The notes under the pieces: generated by a model | The model's database searches: none | What the model was told of the DNA's origin: nothing | What the model saw: only the letters and a program-made list of their open reading frames with translations | Position numbers and translations under genes: made by a program | Origin: Meconema thalassinum | Lineage: Eukaryota; Arthropoda; Insecta; Orthoptera; Tettigoniidae | DNA: 64,000 nucleotides | Direction of reading: 5' to 3' | Assembly: GCA_946902985.2 (NCBI GenBank) | Contig: OX336393.1 | Location: 358,652,779 to 358,716,778 of the forward strand | Shown here: one piece after another, positions 56,068-64,000 of the stretch | How positions within the stretch are numbered: position 1 is the first letter of the stretch | Layout: each line of letters begins with the position of its first letter

Positions 56068-59000
56068 TGTACCCATGTGAGTAATGTCGATGGAAAATAT
56101 GCTTCTGCCTCCAGCTAGCATCAGGACTCAGGCGTGTACCGTTCTCCCATTAAGCAGTTGCATATTTTGGATTTGAGGCTAAAAGGTATCAACTCTACAA
56201 TGATAAGGCACAACTCTACTCTAAAGACTTTAATTCAGTAAAACTCATGGCTTCAAACAAAATAATGAGAACACAAATCCCATAAACAATACACAAACAA
56301 ACAAATTTATTCCCACAATCCATTAATTATTCACATAGTTGAACAAATTAAATCCATATCACTATTCAATCTTTTACCATTATTTGGACTTTAAACTTTA
56401 CTCAAGTGCACTGATGCACATGTAATGTTTCATAAAACTGAACTATTACATTCATGTCATCTAATGTGACTTCTTTATATCCACAAAGTTACTTGTATCC
56501 TACAATACATCTGAATTTACATCATGTGTACTATCTGTGTTACATCTCTCTCTCCCACCAAATGCTTTCATGCATTAGCCAACTCATGGTTTGCACTACG
56601 ATCTACTTGCAACACCACAATTACGTAAGTCTACCCCCTCCACTCCCTTCTTATTATAGTTACACTGCATGTCATTGTGATTTCACTAAATAACTTCTGT
56701 TATCGTTGTGTCGGATAGTATACTATTACGCTACCCTTACGAGCGTAGCCTGTGGCAACGAGTAACCAACTTCATTAACTAGGTGTCAGTGACAGTAACA
56801 AATACAACATCCAACCATTCGTTAGATTGCTAAATTTTTATATCATCAGGGAAATCTATGATTAGCAATGTGTTTTTAAACCACACACATTCATTACACA
56901 TTATAACAATTCTTCCTTTTCATTACAAGCAAGGTCTTAAATCTGTCCGCTCAAGAACGCGAACCTTCACAGTTAGTTTAGTAACCCCCAGCCCCTTGGA
57001 GCTGCCTGCATACAATGGCACGGAGTAGGGTCGTTCACGGCTGTAAACCGCCCCTTGTCTCCCCGTTTCCTGGACTTTTACCTCCCAAGCAGTATTACAA
57101 CTTTGAATAAAACATTGTGGTCACAATGATCCACGTGATCCCATATGATCTGAACTGAATATTATGCAATGGTTCTGGGTGAGCTTGAATATTTAATCCT
57201 ATCCTTAGGACATTAATAACGGCCTCAACAGGTCCGTATCACAATATGAAGGCACGAGATTCATAGAACACAGGTCTAGTGGTTAGCCGGTATCTCAAAT
57301 AAAATATTACGGTCAGTCAACAGCTGCCGCCAATGATTCGCTTCAACGAGCTGAATCACTCAACAATAAGTTCTCGGGGAATCAGGTATAGCGTCGAGGT
57401 GTCCAATGTTCTCCCCGCGCTTACCACAGGATTCGGACCCGGAACATTTCATATCCAACATCGGAGATAGGGTACACACCAAATATGCTCCGGCATAAAT
57501 TATTATCTCTGTACGTTCAAGCTGTACGAGATTTCACACGTCGATTAGATCACCTGGCCCCTTACCTGTCCATGATCTCGCCTTATAATAAAGAGAACTC
57601 TAACTGTACTCTACGAGCTTAATCAAGCCACAAATTTCAATTCACTGTCAAGCTCCAACATTCCCGTGCATAATTATATTCCCATTAATACAATCTATTT
57701 AATATTAACTCTTTTCTCTTCCCTTAATGCAATCAACTGCTTGGCTAGATAAATAATCCAATTAGCGTAAATATTTCTTGCTTAAAACCTTTCATCCTGA
57801 TGTATTCAATTATACCGTTTATCATTATTATAATTATTATTATTATTATTACTGACATAAATTATCCTTCCGACACAACGTAACTGCTTCAATGATCGAA
57901 CATTCGCGTTCGTCACGTTAAGTTTCACATAACTGAATTGCCATTATCTATTAGTAGCATTAATAGTGGTAAAGATTAATCCACTCTCTGATGTATTCAA
58001 CATCTTACCTTTACTGAAATCAAACAATAAACATATGAGGATATGCCTCCTAATATTGATTCTTACTGGCATATTTTATACTTTCGAAATCACATTACAT
58101 GCAGTGACTATCCTTCTATAGTAACATGATTTGTGGGGTACTTACGTCGGCTTTATCCAGGTGGCTCCAACCACCATATTCCAGTGTCACCTGCCATCGG
58201 CTTACTTAGTGACACATTGCCATCTTGCAAATACACATATTATATGACATCTGATTTATAAACACACGACACTTTTCCATTTTTATAATGAAGCTAATGC
58301 TTCCGAAACACATGACACTTTTCCATTTTTATAATGAAGCTAATGCTTCCAAAACACATAACACTATATAACACTGGTTATATTATGACTTTAAGAGATA
58401 TTTACATAACATCGGTGCACAAACACACGTTACACTTTAATTCCTGATTGGTTGACATTCCTTAGCATGTATCGAAAGTACAGGTGCGGACGGCCCTTCC
58501 TTCGGTCCTACCCCTTCCTGATTGAATCTCCCGATCATCTGCTCACGGATTCACCAACAGTTTCTCGATCATCCCTTGATAATCTTCCTACTATTGCAGC
58601 GATATGCTTACATCTCGTCATGAACGCTACTTACTGGTATACTCCAAATATGTATAACCCATCACTATACTTTACTGCGCTCAACATTGTACATTGTATT
58701 TACATGAATTATCACTTTTCACAGTCCTGCCTAGTATCACACGGCACTTAATAAACATTATATAACAGTCTTACTGCACGGCTTCCCACATTGAAGTCCG
58801 AGCATCCTCTCCTAACTTCGGTAATATGCATTTCGCATAATCAAGGTTGTTAATTACCGACTTCATTCTTAGTTCATGACCATGCATGGATATATTCTCA
58901 CATGTGTTACATTGCACAGCTAACATGCTGATTACCAGTGAAATGTTTAAGTCTTTGTGTGCGCCTGGGCGCTCCGTAGCTCTCAACTGCGACTGCTTCA

Positions 59001-59629
59001 AAACAACTCTCCCTCCGACTGGGTCTAAAACTGTCACGAACTGTAAGTTTCAACTGTCCGCCGTAAACTGTGGTCAAATCTTCGCTTCGACTGGGTCCAC
59101 CCTCTTATATCTGTTTCACACAAAAAGTAGGGCAAGAATTCCCGCGATAAATCAGCTCCTCTCCAAGGGTGATACTGAACTTGGAATAATAAACATATTG
59201 TTCCTTTTTCTTAGCTTTTCACAAAAATGTATGTGTGTTCGAGGATCGATCGGCCACTTAATTTATATTAATTATCTTATCCATGGCTTGGGGACGCTAC
59301 TTCAGTGGGAATCCCTGGCAACATCCTCAAGTTCAACCGCGAACACCCATAGTCCTGTAAAATTACGCACTGCATTAAACATGCCTTGATTTCGCCGTTT
59401 TATGGCTCTAAAATTGAAGGGCTCGGAGCAAGATAGTGCTATGCCAAATTTTCCTCTTAACTGAGTTGGTAGTTTCCTCATTATGGCTAGGTGCAGCACT
59501 ATCCAATATCTATGTTAGTTACTCATATTACGCCACAGATAGCAGCAGAGGTACTCAAGTTTCTTATTGCCTCAAAGAGATGACACTGAATATTTCAGCA
59601 AGAGTATCCTAAGCCACCAAGTTTCACAA

Positions 59630-59791
59630 GATGGCGTCGCCTGATTGTAGCAGTGGAAATACATCAGTTCGGAGAAGGCTTAATTTGCAGGAACACCTAG
59701 CGATTCGGAAGCTGTTCTTTCCGTTTCTGAAGAGGAATATATTCTTCGCACATCTGAAGAAGGATCTTCTGAGAAAGAGTCATCTAGGGTA
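59630..59791 (+). pseudogene. Exon 1 of the Sola-like transposase (broken)
   Basis: ATGGCGTCGCCTGATTG opens the exon (MASPDCSSGNTSVRRRLN). After a frame change near 59690 it continues as acidic SDSEAVLSVSEEEYILRTSE. It ends at a donor-like GGTACGTATT (about 59790). Acidic N-termini are usual in this transposase group. Confidence 0.45.
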
Positions 59792-60167
59792 CGTATTACA
59801 TTTTCTTTGATTTTATGGCATAGCACGGTATTGCTGAAAAATTTGCCCAGTTAATGTTGCATTGTGTGCTATAAACAAAATAATTTATCTGATCTTTCTG
59901 GTACGTGTAGGTTACATATTTAGTATGTTATGCAGTGCTTAATTGTATATTAAGCTTATACAGCATGCTAGATTGAACATATAGCTTATACCTCTTGAAT
60001 AAGTAGCATAGTATTCTGCAGTGGGCATAGCACTATATTGCCGAAATTTTGTCCGATGTACTTGTATTTATATTTTCTCAAAGTCAAGGTTTCAATGCTA
60101 TGCAACAATAACAACTACAAGCAGATTGTTGACATTCCGTTTTACTTAATAAGTAAAATCATTTTCA

Positions 60168-60595
60168 GGAAAAGGATGAAACTACCATTAGACCAACCAT
60201 CACGACACCTATGAAGATGAAGAAAGCTCTTTGGAGAAATAGAAATCAAAATAGTACCCAAAAATGAAGAGGCGAGTAAGAAGAAACAAAGGATCTCCCT
60301 ACGTCAGCGACAGTACAAAAAAGAGTTATGTAGCCAAGGAACTGGGACCTAACTGTAAATGCAAAAAGCAGTTGCTGGGTATTAACAGAAAATTAAGGAT
60401 GGCCAGCGGATGTCCAGCTCACTCAGAAGTACGGGGAACCAATTCCAGTTGACTCAAAGAAGTTCAAGGATTTGCACGATCTACTCCAGTTCATCCCACA
60501 AGTGCACCATTCGTTTTATAAAAGTATTAAGTGCAAAGAGATGGGAGGTGTAGAAAGTGATGATGATTATGAATGCCCTCTTAATGTTGACTGAA
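60168..60595 (+). pseudogene. Exon 2 of the Sola-like transposase, N- and C-terminal pieces fused by deletion
   Basis: After an acceptor TTTTCAG at 60161-60167 an MKRRVRRNKGSPYVSDSTKK stretch with LGPNCKCKKQLLGINRK (60264-60452) resembles the Cys-rich N-terminal block of Sola2-type transposases. It passes, in another frame, to IPVDSKKFKDLHDLLQFIPQ and VHHSFYKSIKC, like their C-terminal end, and stops at about 60593. Everything between, including the catalytic core, is deleted. Confidence 0.5.
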
Positions 60596-61524
60596 CAATC
60601 TGTGCTTATCATTATGAAAGAATATTTTCATTTGCTCGACATTTGTTTCATATATCACATTAAAACACACTTTTAATAGATATTGTCAAATATTTAGTAT
60701 GTAATAGATGAATAATAAATATCATTCATTACTGGCATATTGTGACAAGTTCTGAGGCAAGAAAGTGCTAAGCCACTTTTATGCATGCATGCTTTCATTT
60801 AATTCCAATTTACGTAATGTACTTAAGATAGACATGCTATTTTACAAACTGAAAACGTGTAATAACTGACATCAACCAACTTAAGTAAATTTACTTAAAA
60901 GAAAAGACGAAAATCGGATTTATAGAATTTTTTCAAACATTAAGATGCATATTTCTCAGAAAGATAAAAGTGTGGCATAGCACTATCTTGCTCCGAGCCC
61001 TTCAATTAGCCTCCTGGCTAAAGATTCACCTGTGCGCAACTCTCATGTCATTGCATTGCTCCAATCATGAGTAATCAATGATTTTCCTTGGGATCTTCCC
61101 GTTCCATTCTCAAGTCTATTCTCAAACGGGGAAGAACCTGGTCATTATTTAACCTCCCGACCCCTTGCAGACGACTTATCTGGGTCAGCAAGATTGACGT
61201 GGCGCCACGGGCCTCCTCCCACAATTCTGGGGCTATTTGCAAAACGTCAAACTTCGAAACTCCTGTGTTTCAAATCCAGCATAGCCTACTTCATGTAGTC
61301 CAAATAATGCTATCTTCCACTATTTCCTGCATTATTTCACTAAATAATGTCAGTAACAACTGATATCACATCAGTAATTAAATATATAATTTCTTCTGGG
61401 GGTTCTTACAATGAAATACCCTCCACAGATCTCGGGTTCGTTCCCTGGTGGAACCTTCATTCAGAGCTCAACTTATCTCCGAGATCCACGTTCGAGACCA
61501 GTCAGCATGACCACCTCGGGTTCA

Positions 61525-62460
61525 CAAGATGGCGGCGATATAAAACATGACACTGTGGTACCCTTTGGTAGTGCTACCTCTGTACCAAATTTCGTTCCAT
61601 TCGGTTTCACCGTGTTTGAATTAATAGGGGGAATCAATTTTGACACAAAGATGGCCGCCATCCGCAAACTATTAGGCTAATGACCTATTAGATTGGTCAC
61701 AGGATGCTCCCTCCATAAAAGTATGTTGTTGCAAAATTTGGTAGAGATCGGATGATTATGTTAGTCGTAATTTGATTTAAGCTTTGAACATTTTTGTGGC
61801 CGCCATTACGTTTCTGTCAAGATAGCAGCGAAATAAAACATGACACTGAGGTGTCCCTTGCTAGTGCTACCTCTGTACCAAATTTTGTTCCATTCGGTTT
61901 CACCATGTTTGAATTAATAGGAGGAATCGATTTTGACCCAAAGATGGCCGCCATCCGCAAACTATTAGGCTAATGACCTATTAGTTTGGTCAAAAGATGC
62001 CTCATCCATAAAGGTATGTTGGTGCTAAATTTGGTAGAGATCGGATGATTAGGTTAGTCGTAATTTGATTTAAGCTTTGAACATTTGTGTGGCCGCCATT
62101 ACGTTTCCGTCAAGATGGCGGCGATATAAAAAATGACACTGAGGTGCCCTTTGGTATTACTATCTCTGTACCAAATTTCGTTCATTTCGCGTTCACCGTG
62201 TTCGAATTGATAGGGGGGGGCAGACATTCAGAGTACACACACTCACACACACACACACACACACAGACTCACACACACACACATGTGTGGTGTGTGTGTA
62301 TGTCCCTCTAATAACGTCTAAATGGCTGGAGCTATTTCAATAAAATTCGAAAATATTATAGCAACATTTTGGACGACCCCGACCCTGCCCTTCAAATTTT
62401 ATTACGTATCACCAGTCCAACATGGCAGCTTGCGAAATATTACACCAGCATTCAATATAT
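61525..62460 (-). repeat. ATGGCGGC superfamily: family B units joined head to head to a family C unit
   Basis: Three minus-strand family B units run from 61525, the continuation of the copy split by the Gypsy element, to the G run at 62213. A CA/GT microsatellite follows (62237-62300), then a plus-strand family C start (GTCTAAATGGCTGGAGC, 62317-62333) ending at ATTCAATAT 62458. The two families are thus fused through their microsatellite heads. Confidence 0.7.
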
Positions 62461-63221
62461 TGTACAGGCCCCCAGGGGGCTGCACCCCCTGAAGCCACCC
62501 TCCATCATCTATTAAAACCACCCCTAACTGGCAGACATAGTAAAGCCAGAACAGTACCTTTTACACAGCAAGGGCGGCTGCCCAGTTTGGGGAGCCTGCC
62601 AACTACTTGCATCACAATCATAAACACCTACACAATAGCTAACTAGGACACCTACATCGATGGAATGCCGACGAAGCAGCGCCAGAACCTATAAGTAGGA
62701 AGGCCTTAATGAGGACAGGCTCTCTCTATTATCAGTCATACAGTGTGTGTAGCCGAAGGCCCTAGTACAAGCTGCTATCATCAGGCGAGTCAGCAAGTGT
62801 TCAGATTTCCTATACTTTGTAAAACCTACCCACAAACTTGTACACATAACTTGCATTATTATTCACATTCCCCTAAGAGGGACATACAATGTCATACATC
62901 ACTGACCAATAAATACTTGGTCAGTAAACTACACGTCGTACTCGTAATTACACGCCTCTTCACATCCTAACACCCTTCCTGACTCTCGTCACGTTTGACC
63001 GTGACTAGTAGCCAGTAATCGCCTGCTCAAGTTCCATTGTGTTTCCCGCAGCGACTCGACTGCATAGGAGCACACCCTAACCTTTAAACATCACACAACA
63101 CTCTACACTGGTGAGCTTACCCAGCTACGGGAAGCTACCCTTTCTAAGAATCACCTTCCAAATTAGTACACTAACACATATGTTTTAGACCTAACTACCC
63201 CCAACTAAGGGATCTAAAACA
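62461..63221 (+). repeat. Probable LTR of a second retrotransposon
   Basis: Interrupts the family C unit right after CATTCAATATAT. It begins TGTACAGGCCCCCAGG and ends GGGATCTAAAACA, followed by a primer-site-like TTTGGTGGAGGCGCCGC (63223-63239). This is the layout of a 5' LTR plus PBS. No partner LTR or gag is seen because another insertion follows at 63375 and the window ends. Confidence 0.5.
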
Positions 63222-63374
63222 ATTTGGTGGAGGCGCCGCTACTACGCACAGTAAGGGTAGGACTCATACAACGAGCCCTCGTAGTAGAAACGACCCCTAC
63301 CGTACGCAGCCAAGCGAAATAGTGATTTTTTTTCTCAGACAGAAAGCATAATTTTTGCTTCACACTACCTACTG

Positions 63375-64000
63375 AACCCGATGGGGTTATGCTGACTGGA
63401 ATCGAACATGGTTCTCAGAGACTGTGATCTCAGTATAAAGGTTCCACCAGGGAGCGAACCAGAGATCTGTACAGGGAGTTTCTTGGTGAAAACCCCTCGA
63501 AAGAAATGTATATTTAATCACTGGTGAAATGGCATTATTTATTAAAATAATGTAGGAAATAATGAGCAGATTATATCATTATAAGACGATTTGGTGTAAG
63601 CTATTGGAGGCTTGAAGCACAGAGGAGGGCAGAGCTGACATTTACTAATTGGCCCAGAATTGTGGGTTGGAACCAGCGGCGCCACGTCCATCTCAGTGAC
63701 CCCAATATGTCGTCTAGAGCAGGGGCGAGGCCTGAATAATGACATAGTTATTCCCCGACGGAGAATGGATTTAGAGTAGGGGCGGAGAAATGCCCAGAAA
63801 AATCATTGATTACTCGTGATTGGAGTAACGAATCGAGATGAGAGTTGCACACAGGTGAATATTTTGGCAAGAAGATAATTTTAGAGTCTTTTACCTGCGA
63901 AATTGGTGCATATTTAATGATGTGCGTAAGGACTGTAAAACGACCATTGTTCGCGGATGGATGTGAAGATGTTGCCGGGGGTTTCCCGTTAGGTAGCGTC
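63375..64000 (+). repeat. Diverged copy of the giant Gypsy LTR, truncated by the window end
   Basis: TGAACCCGATGGGGTTATGC at 63375 matches the LTR start TGAACCCGAGGTGGTCATGC (minus strand from 49224). The similarity then runs co-linearly through GGTTCCACCAGGGA, CGCCACG, AATCATTGATTACTC and ATGTTGCCGGGG to the last base. By eye the identity is far lower than between the two LTRs of the main element, so it is an older or different subfamily member in opposite orientation. Confidence 0.8.

Larger units (their letters stand above)
59416..61003 (+). mobile_element. Sola-like DNA transposon remnant with 31-bp TIRs and AATT TSD
   Basis: The termini GAAGGGCTCGGAGCAAGATA... and the inverse are identical over 31 bp (59416-59446 and 60973-61003). 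AATT lies at 59412-59415 and 61004-61007, and the empty site is visible in the other LTR. The interior has two exon-like parts of a transposase but no catalytic core, so it is an internally deleted copy. The 4-bp TSD and the motif below suggest Sola, most like Sola2. I cannot confirm this without comparison. Confidence 0.7.
45357..61524 (-). mobile_element. Ty3/Gypsy-like LTR retrotransposon with giant LTRs
   Basis: Two LTRs of about 3.87 kb bound an internal region (49225-56067) with gag and pol on the minus strand. LTR termini are TG ... CA. CAAG is duplicated outside (45353-45356 and 61525-61528). Joining the flanks restores the phrase CTGTCAAGATGGCGGCG of the host repeat. Domain order PR-RT-RNaseH-INT is that of Ty3/Gypsy. 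No envelope-like frame or chromodomain is seen. Total 16.2 kb, or about 14.6 kb without the nested Sola-like element. Confidence 0.9.
56068..61524 (-). repeat. Right LTR (5' LTR of the element), split by a Sola-like insertion
   Basis: Begins TGTACCCATGTGAG and ends CCTCGGGTTCA. Removing 1592 bp (the 59416-61003 insertion and its TSD) leaves 3865 bp, against 3868 bp in the other LTR. Transcription should start within this LTR and run leftward. Confidence 0.9.

Overview
The window is transposon-dense, AT-rich nuclear DNA of an arthropod with a large genome. An insect is most likely, and a polyneopteran is my low-confidence guess from the style of the tRNA-headed SINEs. I see no host protein-coding gene, no functional tRNA or rRNA gene, and nothing bacterial. 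Almost every convincing reading frame belongs to a mobile element. Several elements are nested, and their borders can be fixed from target-site duplications (TSDs) and terminal repeats.

Layout. 1-24.7 kb: mostly old noncoding repeat debris. It holds two minisatellite-like tandem arrays near 2.4 and 3.0 kb, several SINEs (6203-6538 and 17763-18143 have clear TSDs), fragments of several LINEs (14.5-21.1 kb), mariner remnants, and copies of a peculiar repeat superfamily built of roughly 290-bp units with ATGGCGGC motifs beside a GT microsatellite. 24.75-25.25 kb: internally deleted mariner. 25289-31836: a PIF/Harbinger-like element with about 100-bp terminal inverted repeats, a TAA TSD and a MADF-like exon. 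Inside it lies a tRNA-like sequence that is itself split by a nearly complete Tx1/L1-like LINE (ORF1 plus endonuclease/RT ORF2). 32.1-32.8 kb: SINEs. 32810-42820: two Penelope-like element (PLE) copies head to head, flanked by a 13-bp TSD. Each has a GIY-YIG endonuclease and a hammerhead ribozyme. The minus-strand copy is interrupted by a 6.15-kb ISL2EU-type DNA transposon (34248-40398) carrying a THAP/DDE transposase and a convergent, spliced YqaJ-like nuclease gene. 42.9-44.6 kb: SINEs and another repeat. 45357-61524: a 16.2-kb Ty3/Gypsy-like LTR retrotransposon on the minus strand with exceptionally long LTRs (about 3.87 kb) and a 4-bp TSD. Its right LTR holds a 1588-bp Sola-like DNA transposon. 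It sits inside a member of the ATGGCGGC repeat superfamily. 62.4-64 kb: another probable LTR, then a diverged copy of the giant LTR in the opposite orientation running off the window.

The most notable system is the ISL2EU-type element. It pairs a THAP-DDE transposase with a nuclease that has a SWIM-like zinc motif and a YqaJ fold. Both genes have convincing splice sites, and the borders are defined by comparison with the uninterrupted PLE copy in the same window. Both genes are now broken: a zinc ligand His to Tyr, a frameshift before the last catalytic Glu, an in-frame TGA, loss of the E-x-K lysine, and an indel in an A7 run. The copy is therefore a fossil. It does give its insertion order, because it landed in an already inserted PLE, and a SINE later landed in its intron.
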